From the NCBI GenBank assembly GCA_003232015.1, contig QIKU01000133.1:1-5235 (forward strand): 5,235 nucleotides of DNA, given 5' to 3'. Shown piece by piece: positions 1-5,152 of this stretch (the first letter of the stretch is position 1; each line of letters begins with the position of its first letter). The notes under the pieces were generated by a model, which saw only the letters and a program-made list of their open reading frames with translations, was not told where the DNA came from and did not search any database. Source of the DNA: Gammaproteobacteria bacterium (lineage in GTDB: Bacteria > Pseudomonadota > Gammaproteobacteria > UBA6429). The position numbers and the translations under genes are program-made.

Positions 1-2
1 AT

Positions 3-1160
3 TCGCTAAATAATTCAGCCGGTGCAGACAGCTTTACCTTTTGGGCCAATGATGGGCTGCTGGACTCTAATATCGCCACCGTAATGGTAACGGGCACCAT
101 CGTAGCCGCACCGGCCAGTGGGCTTGCAGCAACAGCGGGCGACCAGCACATTACCCTTAACTGGGATACCGTCCCCGGCGCAGATTCCTACACCGTTTAC
201 TGGAGTGGCATTACCGGCACAGGCACCAGCGGCACCGCAATCAGCAATATTAGCCCGCCCTTTTATCATAACGGGCTAAGCAATGGCACGAATTATTACT
301 ATGTGGTGACGTCAGTGAATGCCATAGGGGAGAGCCCGGCCTCGGCCGAAGTCACCGCCACCTCGGCTGATATTTTAATCTCCAGCCTGGAATTTACTGA
401 TTCTAATTTGGCTGCTTGTGTGAGTGCTTTAGGCCTGACTTATGTGAATGAGCTAACAAGCCTTAGTTGTGTAAGTGCCGGTATTACATCCCTTGGGGGT
501 ATTGAGAATTTGACCAGCTTGACTTCCTTGGATCTTTACATCAACAACATCAGTGATGTAACACCATTGGCCGGCATGACCAGTCTGACTTTCTTGATTC
601 TTAGCGGTACCAGCATCAGCGATGTTACACCCCTGGCCGGTATGAGCAGTCTGACTTCCTTGCTTCTTAGCGGTACCAACATCAGTGATGTAACGCCATT
701 GGCCGGCCTGACCAGTCTGACTTTCTTGGATCTTGGCGGTAACAACATCAGTGATGTAACACCACTGGCCGGTATGACCAGTCTGACTACCTTGAGGCTT
801 GGCGGTAACAACATCAGTGACGTAACACCACTGGCCGGTATGATCAGTCTGACTACCTTGTGGCTTGGCAGTAACAGCATCAGTGATGTAACACCACTGG
901 CCGGTATGACCAGCCTGACTACCTTGAGGCTTGGCAGTAACAGCATCGGAGGACAGGGGATTGGCAATATTGATGCGTTAGTAAACTTAACGAGCGTAGT
1001 TTCTCTTTCTATGAGCAATAATATCGGCATGTCCTGCACGGAGTTGACCACCCTTATTAATGTGCGAGGTTCACCGCCGGTTGATACTGATAATAATGGC
1101 GCAACGGCAAATGTCGCTGTCCCTGTCCCTGGTAATGGTGCGAACTGCACTAACCCGTGA
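3..1160 (+). CDS. Surface protein with Ig/cadherin-like, FN3 and internalin-type LRR domains (5' end outside window)
   Basis: The frame is open from the left edge (first full codon at 3), so the ATG at 84 is probably internal. The residues before it (GADSFTFWANDG, then SNIATVMVTGTI) read as the last strands of a cadherin/Ig-like tandem repeat. A fibronectin type III domain follows at about 108-370, with the LNW and ADSYTVYW strands and the YYYVVTSVNAIGESPAS end. From about 375 to 1010 comes a leucine-rich repeat region of the internalin 22-residue class (consensus ISDVTPLAGMTSLTTLxLGxN), flanked by less regular caps. The C-terminal cap has two cysteines and a GSPPVDTDNN stretch and ends at TGA 1158-1160. 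No LPXTG sorting signal or C-terminal membrane helix is present, as expected outside Gram-positives. By family this should be an extracellular or outer-surface protein binding other proteins; the ligand and secretion route are unknown. The domain calls are firm, the adhesin-like role is inference. Confidence 0.88.
   Translation, partial: SLNNSAGADSFTFWANDGLLDSNIATVMVTGTIVAAPASGLAATAGDQHITLNWDTVPGADSYTVYWSGITGTGTSGTAISNISPPFYHNGLSNGTNYYYVVTSVNAIGESPASAEVTATSADILISSLEFTDSNLAACVSALGLTYVNELTSLSCVSAGITSLGGIENLTSLTSLDLYINNISDVTPLAGMTSLTFLILSGTSISDVTPLAGMSSLTSLLLSGTNISDVTPLAGLTSLTFLDLGGNNISDVTPLAGMTSLTTLRLGGNNISDVTPLAGMISLTTLWLGSNSISDVTPLAGMTSLTTLRLGSNSIGGQGIGNIDALVNLTSVVSLSMSNNIGMSCTELTTLINVRGSPPVDTDNNGATANVAVPVPGNGANCTNP
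546..941 (+). repeat. Six tandem 66-bp units coding 22-residue leucine-rich repeats
   Basis: Units start at 546, 612, 678, 744, 810 and 876. Each encodes (N/S)ISDVTPLAG followed by a variable LTxLxLxGx segment. The last three units are nearly identical in DNA: units 4 and 6 differ at 3 of 66 bases and units 4 and 5 at 4. Units 1-3 are more diverged. A partial seventh unit begins at 942 (SI) and then departs from the pattern. The near-identity of units 4-6, including at silent sites, points to recent duplication or gene conversion, so unit number may vary between strains. The repeat also creates a long antisense open frame (536-1195, minus strand) that is an artefact. Confidence 0.92.
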
Positions 1161-1211
1161 TAGCGGAATTTCAGGGGCAGTAATCTGCGTCTCAATTCAG
1201 ACCTGGAGCAA

Positions 1212-1240
1212 TGAGGTTAGTTTTTACTTTACTAACCTCA
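1212..1240 (+). terminator. Hairpin after the LRR gene, possible terminator
   Basis: TGAGGTTAGT (1212-1221) and ACTAACCTCA (1231-1240) form a perfect 10-bp stem with a 9-nt loop, about 50 bp after the stop codon at 1158-1160. No uninterrupted T-run follows directly; a loose T-rich stretch lies near 1256-1269. It could end transcription or only protect the 3' end of the mRNA. Confidence 0.5.
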
Positions 1241-1287
1241 GGTTTGTATAAGCTTCATTTTTGATTTTTATGCTGTTGCTGAGCAAA

Positions 1288-1350
1288 GATTGCCGCGCTA
1301 CCGCTCGCAATGACCTGGTTTTTGTCGTTGCGAGCGGTAGCGAAGCAATC
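1288..1350. repeat. 63-bp imperfect palindrome of dispersed intergenic-repeat type
   Basis: The left arm 1288-1314 and right arm 1324-1350 are 27 bp each and match as inverted repeats at 24 positions, around a 9-bp centre (1315-1323). The core is GCTACCGCTCGCAA and its complement TTGCGAGCGGTAGC, and both outer ends read GATTGC/GCAATC. Palindromes with a GATTGC...GCTCGCAATGAC consensus are known as high-copy intergenic repeats in several proteobacterial lineages; that resemblance is from memory. The right arm is followed by a T-rich run (1351-1358), so the transcript could also act as a terminator for the upstream gene. It has no coding capacity. Confidence 0.75.
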
Positions 1351-1378
1351 TGTTTTCTTATATGAAGAAAGCTGAAAT

Positions 1379-1410
1379 GCCGGATACGTCATGTTATTCC
1401 TTAATCCGGC
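1379..1410. repeat. Short REP-like palindrome
   Basis: GCCGGAT (1379-1385) and ATCCGGC (1404-1410) are perfect inverted arms around an 18-bp spacer. The right arm continues as ATCCGGCCTACA, close to the core seen in enterobacterial REP/PU elements. It sits 28 bp after the larger palindrome. A single copy in the window cannot prove it is repeated genome-wide. Confidence 0.4.
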
Positions 1411-1456
1411 CTACAGAGAAGGAGTTTTAAGGTGGTCACTATTTAGGATCGGTTAT

Positions 1457-1487
1457 TTAGTCTTTTTACCACAATGGCGTGTCTTTA
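1457..1487 (+). promoter_or_regulatory. Two-block motif, copy 1, upstream of the exported three-gene unit
   Basis: TTAGTCTTTT (1457-1466) and CGTGTCTTTA (1478-1487) are separated by 11 bp. The same two blocks at the same spacing recur at 4731-4761 with an unrelated spacer. GTCTTT is directly repeated at 1460 and 1481, a 21-bp period. The motif ends 31 bp before the ATG at 1519. It could be a direct-repeat operator for a dimeric regulator, or the -35 and -10 elements of a non-standard promoter. No convincing sigma-70 pair is seen in its place. Confidence 0.55.
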
Positions 1488-1518
1488 ATTTGTATTGAAA
1501 CAATATCAGGAGAAAAAA

Positions 1519-1881
1519 ATGAAAAAACTAATTATGTTACTGGTGCTTGGCCTTTGTTCAGGTCATGTTTTTGCCGGGGGGATTATGAGCAAACAAAGTT
1601 TACTGGAAACGATTGGGGGTGCTTTTGAGGATAGCTTATGTAGCAAGACTAACAACACCTGTATGAATACCACAAAGACAGCCTGTCTTGCTGAGGCTAA
1701 AAAAATTCTCAGTAAGGAATGTTCAGCGGACGTGCCAGATGAGCTGGAAGATATCGATGAAGTGCGCGCCTATGCCAGTTCAACGGCAGCGTGTACAACA
1801 AAAAAGTACGTTAAAAAACACAATGCTGCGATAAAGAAGAACGGAAAAACGCCTGCTTGCCAGTCAATATTAAAAAAATAA
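1519..1881 (+). CDS. Small exported protein with six cysteines, unknown function
   Basis: This 120-residue product is not recognised. The ATG at 1519 is chosen over an upstream in-frame TTG at 1495 because AGGAG (1508-1512) sits 6 nt before it and the protein then begins with a textbook Sec signal peptide: MKK, a hydrophobic core LIMLLVLGLC, and a signal peptidase I site after VFA (residue 19). The mature part is about 100 residues with six cysteines (41, 48, 56, 68, 92, 114), an even number consistent with up to three disulfides in the periplasm or outside the cell. An acidic patch (DELEDIDE, 74-81) is followed by a lysine-rich C-terminal third. It is the first gene of a closely spaced set, 33 bp before the lipoprotein gene, and has the two-block motif upstream. 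It could be a periplasmic partner of the next two products or a secreted factor. Confidence 0.82.
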   Translation: MKKLIMLLVLGLCSGHVFAGGIMSKQSLLETIGGAFEDSLCSKTNNTCMNTTKTACLAEAKKILSKECSADVPDELEDIDEVRAYASSTAACTTKKYVKKHNAAIKKNGKTPACQSILKK

Positions 1882-1914
1882 CATCAATTTGCACTAAAAT
1901 TGGAGGACAAAACA

Positions 1915-2469
1915 ATGAAACACCCTTTCACCTATGTGCTGTTTTTTACTACCGCCATGTTTATGTTGTCTGGCTGCCTGATGGGTAAACTCAGTGCGCC
2001 GGCTATGCCGTCAGGATTAAACCAACCCTCTCCGGTTACCGTAAGCAAAATCAATGGCCTTAAGCTGGGGCTGCCAAAAGGCTGGAAGTCCGTTAAGGTG
2101 CCAAAAAGATACAGCAAGTCTGGCGGGATCGTTCAACTGAAGCACAAAAAATATGGCAGCATTACCATCTACAAAGCGCCCTCCATGGCAGATGCAAAAT
2201 ATGGAAAACTGTTTACGCATACACTGGTAGAAACAGTCATGCCCGACTATAAGGCAAAAGGCAGCGGATATGCTGTTAAGTCCGGTGCCATTATTCGAAT
2301 ATACAAAGGCACAATGAAGGCCGCAGGAATGAGGTCAAAGTTTAATGCATATACCGCTTACAACATATCTCAGGGCATGAGCGAATATTATATGCACACT
2401 TTAGTAATAGATAAAAAGCGAAATGCCAGCGCCTTTTATGACTTTATCGCGATAGCCAACTCAATATAA
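1915..2469 (+). CDS. Predicted outer-membrane lipoprotein, unknown function
   Basis: The product has 184 residues from the ATG at 1915, which is preceded by GGAGG (1902-1906) at 8-nt spacing; the upstream TTG at 1900 overlaps this site and is not credible. Residues 1-20 are a lipoprotein signal peptide ending in the lipobox LSGC, with Cys21 as the lipidated residue and Leu at +2, which by the Lol sorting rule favours the outer membrane. A Pro/Ser-rich linker (27-41) leads to a basic globular part starting INGLKLGLPKGWKSV. That beginning resembles the opening strand of PsbP/Mog1-like small domains, but this is only a hint. There are many Lys and Tyr residues and no cysteine after Cys21. The gene is 33 bp after the six-cysteine protein gene and 16 bp before the propeller gene, so co-transcription is likely. 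Confidence 0.83.
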   Translation: MKHPFTYVLFFTTAMFMLSGCLMGKLSAPAMPSGLNQPSPVTVSKINGLKLGLPKGWKSVKVPKRYSKSGGIVQLKHKKYGSITIYKAPSMADAKYGKLFTHTLVETVMPDYKAKGSGYAVKSGAIIRIYKGTMKAAGMRSKFNAYTAYNISQGMSEYYMHTLVIDKKRNASAFYDFIAIANSI

Positions 2470-2485
2470 ACAGGGTGCACGTTCC

Positions 2486-4357
2486 ATGAAGATATGCATA
2501 TGGCTCGGCCTGGTTTTTCTGGCCTCATTTATGCTGCCAGTTACACAGGCCGGGATACGTGATGCGAATACTGACGTTAATGTCAGTGCTTACGCCGATG
2601 CTGAGCAATTGCAAAAGGAAGCGGCAAAATACAAACCGGCAAAATGGAAAATACCGTTAAATCAGGATGTCATTGAAAATATGCTGCTGCTGGATGGGGA
2701 ACGGGCTATTTTAGGCCTGAGAAATTACAACCGTGATCTTAAGCGAGACCGAATCACCCTGGTCGACCTGGCAAAAGGCAGGGTGCTCTGGACTCACTCG
2801 GCAGCCGAAGGTGCCAATGATATATCCATTGTTGCGGTACCAAAAAAATACATTTTAATCAAAACAGATTCTAAAAACACAACAAGCCTGACGGCGCTCA
2901 AAATTCGTTCGGGGCAACCGGTGTGGAAAAAGGAACTGGCCACCACTGGCAGGGTTATGGTTCAACAACTGGATCAGAACCATGTGATACTCGCAGCGGC
3001 AAATAATAGCAGCGTAGAATATCAATATATAAAAATCAGCTCAGGAAAAAAACGATGGTCATACCGTACAGCAAAACAAAGCAACCCCCTCACTAACGTC
3101 ATTGCCTATAAAAAAGGCATTATTATTCCGGCAGATCAACTTATCAGTTTAAGTCGGCTGGATGGTCGTGTGCTCTGGAAGTTTAAAGCCATTCAATATC
3201 CCGCCAATACCGCCGCCCCGGTTCTGAGATCCGGTTCACTTTATATTGTTGATAGCGAAAATGCCCTGAACAAAATTAATCTCTCGAAAGGTAAATTAAT
3301 ATGGCGGCATAAAAATCCCCGCCAGTATCGGCTTACCGCCATTGATGTAGGCAAAACACAGGTCTATTTGCGTGGCCTTGAAGATGCAGGCGCAAAGCAA
3401 ACATCGGTTTTTATCAAGATTGACAAGCAACGTGGTCGCCTGAAATGGCGAACGTCGATTAAGGACAAACTGTCACTGGTGAGTAATTTACTGGAGTATA
3501 AAGATTACATCTATGTGGCGTCGCCAACCACGCTTTATGCGCTTAGAAAAAAAACAGGTAAGATTAAATTTTCCAGAGTAGTCTCCCGCAGCCAGTTAAG
3601 TCTTTATCCTGTGACCCTGCGTCGGGTTAATAAAAACATCGTGTTTGCCGGTGAACTGACGATAGCTGCATTTCATACAACAACGGGCAAGAAAATTTAT
3701 CGTCGTACTTTAACCGGCATTAGCCCCGCAGCGGATCTAAGTGCGTTGGAAACATCCATTAAACGCTTGCAGAAAAAAAACCTCACAAAGAAAAACCAAA
3801 CGGAGGAAATATGGCGCTGTGTATCTTGCCAGATGAGCGCCAACGCGCAGGCAAGAGCCAATGAACTTGATAACAAAAGCTGGACTCGCGGCCTGACAGA
3901 TTATGAAGCGATTGAGGGCGGTATGGCCAGAAAAATGTCAAAAGTCTATGCGGCTATTGGCGTATATGAAACAGCCGTGTTTCTTTCGGAGTTGATTTAT
4001 GCTGGTTTGATTTCAAAAATGGACAAAGAAAATCTGGCGCGTCATAAATTGATTCGCACCACCATCATAAACGCATACCCAACAATGATGACCAAAAATT
4101 ATATCTACCGGCCGACACGCTCAATGAACCTGATTGACCCGGATGCAGGTGAATTTATGCAAATTACTGCAATTAATCTTAGAAACGGTAAAAAAAGTAA
4201 AACCAGCACGAGTGTGCCTTATAAGGATTATGGTTTATGGATTTATGTTGATGAGGAGAAGAAAATGGCCTACCAGCAAAGCATTGGTTTTTCCCCCAAC
4301 AAGGGTAAACCTCTAATGAGTTATTTAATTGCAAAGCCGGTTGCACTGCCCCGGTAA
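2486..4357 (+). CDS. Exported PQQ-repeat beta-propeller protein with a novel C-terminal extension
   Basis: The product has 623 residues. A Sec signal peptide (1-22, cleavage after TQA) sends it to the periplasm or beyond. Residues about 55-410 carry eight PQQ-type blade motifs (Gly-x-x-x-aromatic): GRVLW (W102), GQPVW (W147), GKKRW (W191), GRVLW (W231), GKLIW (W273), GRLKW (W321), GKIKF (F362) and GKKIY (Y405). This matches an eight-bladed propeller of the BamB/quinoprotein dehydrogenase superfamily. The last two blades have lost the usual Trp. No dehydrogenase active-site signature was recognised, so a protein-binding scaffold, as in BamB, is more likely than an enzyme. The 210-residue C-terminus is not recognised. 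It has a probable helical linker (414-440), a CVSC motif (445-448), a helix-rich stretch (470-525) and a strand-rich end. BamB is about 390 residues, so the extension is unusual. The start ATG has a weak AGGG site (2472-2475). Confidence 0.85.
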   Translation: MKICIWLGLVFLASFMLPVTQAGIRDANTDVNVSAYADAEQLQKEAAKYKPAKWKIPLNQDVIENMLLLDGERAILGLRNYNRDLKRDRITLVDLAKGRVLWTHSAAEGANDISIVAVPKKYILIKTDSKNTTSLTALKIRSGQPVWKKELATTGRVMVQQLDQNHVILAAANNSSVEYQYIKISSGKKRWSYRTAKQSNPLTNVIAYKKGIIIPADQLISLSRLDGRVLWKFKAIQYPANTAAPVLRSGSLYIVDSENALNKINLSKGKLIWRHKNPRQYRLTAIDVGKTQVYLRGLEDAGAKQTSVFIKIDKQRGRLKWRTSIKDKLSLVSNLLEYKDYIYVASPTTLYALRKKTGKIKFSRVVSRSQLSLYPVTLRRVNKNIVFAGELTIAAFHTTTGKKIYRRTLTGISPAADLSALETSIKRLQKKNLTKKNQTEEIWRCVSCQMSANAQARANELDNKSWTRGLTDYEAIEGGMARKMSKVYAAIGVYETAVFLSELIYAGLISKMDKENLARHKLIRTTIINAYPTMMTKNYIYRPTRSMNLIDPDAGEFMQITAINLRNGKKSKTSTSVPYKDYGLWIYVDEEKKMAYQQSIGFSPNKGKPLMSYLIAKPVALPR

Positions 4358-4383
4358 CATTTTACCGCATTGAGCCGAGGTGG

Positions 4384-4443
4384 TGCATCTGTGGCAGATG
4401 GTGGCGCAACGCCAGTTCCAGATGCAATTATTCTCGAAGAGAA
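4384..4443 (+). other. Hairpin cluster downstream of the three-gene unit, possible terminator or structured RNA
   Basis: Three small hairpins follow the stop codon of the propeller gene: CATCTG-tgg-CAGATG (4386-4400), TGGCG-caa-CGCCA (4402-4414) and TTCTC-gaa-GAGAA (4431-4443). The first arm can instead pair with a second copy of its partner, TGCATCTG (4384-4391) with CAGATGCA (4419-4426), enclosing the middle hairpin. A T-rich run (4458-4469) follows 14 nt after the last hairpin. This may end the upstream transcript, although a classic hairpin joined directly to a U-tract is absent. The rest of the gap to 4517 shows nothing else clear. Confidence 0.45.
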
Positions 4444-4517
4444 CAGTTGTTAAGTGATTTTTTATTTTTCGCCGCGTAAATTTGTTTGTTAACCTTTGTA
4501 ACCTCAGGATAGGAACA

Positions 4518-4697
4518 ATGTTAATCGATACCTATATTGTTAGACTCTACCGCCGTGAAGTTGATGAATCGAAGCCGAATGAAGTCATTGGTGTAGTTGA
4601 AATTGCAGGCCAGGAAATGAAGCGGTATTTTACCCGGCTTGATGATCTTCCTGCCATTTTAAGCAAACTGAGTTTGAATGGAAATAAAAATAACTGA
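4518..4697 (+). CDS. Small cytoplasmic protein of 59 residues, unknown function
   Basis: The ATG at 4518 is preceded by AGGA (4511-4514). An in-frame TTG at 4482 is less likely because it lacks a good ribosome binding site. The protein has no signal peptide, membrane segment or cysteine. It opens YIVRLYRREVDE, continues with NEVIGVVEIAGQEMKRYFTRLDDLPAIL, and ends in a polar Asn/Lys tail. The pattern (a Y-I-V-R-x-Y-R-R strand, a G-x-V-E strand, then a short aromatic-F-x-x-LDDL helix) resembles small uncharacterised proteins I recall from other proteobacteria; no function is assigned to them. It looks like a compact beta-beta-alpha fold. It is separated by 160 bp from the propeller gene and probably has its own promoter. 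The gene could be mobile-region cargo or a stand-alone regulator. Confidence 0.65.
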   Translation: MLIDTYIVRLYRREVDESKPNEVIGVVEIAGQEMKRYFTRLDDLPAILSKLSLNGNKNN

Positions 4698-4730
4698 ATA
4701 AATAACCACCGTATAAAAATAAAAAAATGA

Positions 4731-4761
4731 TTAGTCTTTTCCTGGCCAACCCGTGTCTTTA
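4731..4761 (+). promoter_or_regulatory. Two-block motif, copy 2, upstream of the amber-interrupted secreted-protein gene
   Basis: TTAGTCTTTT (4731-4740) and CGTGTCTTTA (4752-4761) are 11 bp apart, identical in both blocks and in spacing to 1457-1487. The spacer shares only 2 of 11 bases with that copy, so this is not a simple recent duplication. GTCTTT recurs at 4734 and 4755 (21 bp). The motif ends 68 bp before the ATG at 4830, compared with 31 bp in copy 1. A possible -10-like TATATT lies at 4780-4785. Confidence 0.55.
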
Positions 4762-4817
4762 TAAATGATGAATGACAGTTATATTGCAGTAGTCATTAAA
4801 CTTTAAACTCAAAGACA
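4754..4817 (+). other. Nested inverted repeats in the leader of the amber-interrupted gene
   Basis: Outer arms TGTCTTT (4754-4760) and AAAGACA (4811-4817) enclose inner arms AATGAC (4771-4776) and GTCATT (4792-4797). The outer left arm lies within the second block of the two-block motif, and the outer right arm abuts the ribosome binding site AGGAAG (4818-4823). If transcription starts upstream, the leader could fold near the start codon; if it starts at about 4768 or later, only the inner arms are transcribed. The arms are short, so chance is possible. Confidence 0.25.
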
Positions 4818-4829
4818 AGGAAGACGACC

Positions 4830-5099
4830 ATGAAAATACTTTCAATCACTCTATTTGCCGTATTAGCAAGCATAACCAGTACTTCGTTTGCAAATTGCCC
4901 ATCTCAGTTAAGTGCAGATGACATGCTTGAATGCATCACGATGGAGGGCAACGATGATCTTAGTTATTAGGAATGGGCTGCCGAATTTTATAAAAACACC
5001 AACCCTGAAAAGGCCGCTGCTATTCGTGCAGCGTATAAAGCCGAAACAAAAGCCACTAAAAACAACGCGAAGGGAAATACATTATCTTTATCACAATAA
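4830..5099 (+). pseudogene. Small secreted-protein gene interrupted by an in-frame amber codon
   Basis: The ATG at 4830 has a good ribosome binding site (AGGAAG, 4818-4823). The first 46 codons give a signal peptide (MKILSITLFAVLASITSTSFA, cleavage after residue 21) and a mature start NCPSQLSADDMLECITMEG with two cysteines (23 and 35). Codon 47 is TAG (4968-4970). The same frame then continues without further stops for 42 codons (EWAAEFYKNTNPEKAAAIRAAYKAE and on) to TAA at 5097-5099, for 89 codons in all. The downstream part has ordinary amphipathic, Ala/Lys-rich helical composition, so it looks like true coding sequence. One C-to-T change (CAG to TAG, restoring SYQEW) would explain the stop. 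It is therefore a young pseudogene, a suppressed stop, or a sequencing error. The upstream two-block motif is intact. The family is not recognised by name. Confidence 0.72.
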
Positions 5100-5131
5100 C
5101 CTGATGGGCAACTTCGCAATCTTATTGTGAT
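5090..5131 (+). terminator. Inverted repeat spanning the end of the amber-interrupted gene
   Basis: ATCACAATAA (5090-5099, including the final TAA) pairs perfectly with TTATTGTGAT (5122-5131), giving a 10-bp stem with a 22-nt loop. The stem is AT-rich and no T-tract follows, so it is a weak terminator candidate. It could also be a binding palindrome or a remnant of an older mobile-element junction. Confidence 0.3.
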
Positions 5132-5152
5132 GTTAGACATGCTCTAAAGAAG

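Larger units (their letters stand above)
1161..1518. other. Non-coding gap with palindromes and a candidate promoter
   Basis: No credible coding frame is present here. The gap holds, in order, a hairpin just after the LRR gene, a 63-bp imperfect palindrome, a short REP-like palindrome, and a two-block motif ahead of the next gene, each listed separately. A small perfect palindrome, TATTG-AAA-CAATA (1493-1505), lies immediately before the ribosome binding site of the next gene. Confidence 0.7.

Noticed and set aside
536..1195. 219-codon open frame on the minus strand opposite the LRR block
   Set aside because: It mirrors the 66-bp tandem repeat: any stop-free antisense frame of one unit is repeated six times. 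Its translation is a low-complexity repeat and it lacks a start context, while the sense strand encodes a clear LRR protein.
1060..1251. 63-codon plus-strand frame overlapping the end of the LRR gene
   Set aside because: It is an out-of-frame shadow with no ribosome binding site, and it runs through the downstream hairpin.
1288..1350. CRISPR repeat or tRNA-like element
   Set aside because: It is a single palindrome with no regularly spaced copies, and no cloverleaf can be drawn.
1457..1487. Reading the two-block motif as a sigma-28 (flagellar) promoter because of the 11-bp spacer
   Set aside because: The second block CGTGTCTTTA does not resemble GCCGATAA, and the first matches TAAAGTTT only partly. 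The spacer length alone is not evidence.
1932..2220. Two minus-strand frames opposite the lipoprotein gene
   Set aside because: Both lie wholly within a well-supported sense gene and lack start signals.
1233..4508. TAACCTCAGG shared between the hairpin at 1233-1242 and the leader at 4499-4508
   Set aside because: A single 10-mer with no conserved context; one copy is part of a hairpin arm and the other lies just upstream of a start codon. Chance is a sufficient explanation.
4912..5130. 72-codon plus-strand frame overlapping the amber-interrupted gene
   Set aside because: It is in a different frame from the signal peptide, has no ribosome binding site at its ATG, and its translation is unremarkable. 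The interrupted frame from 4830 explains the region better.
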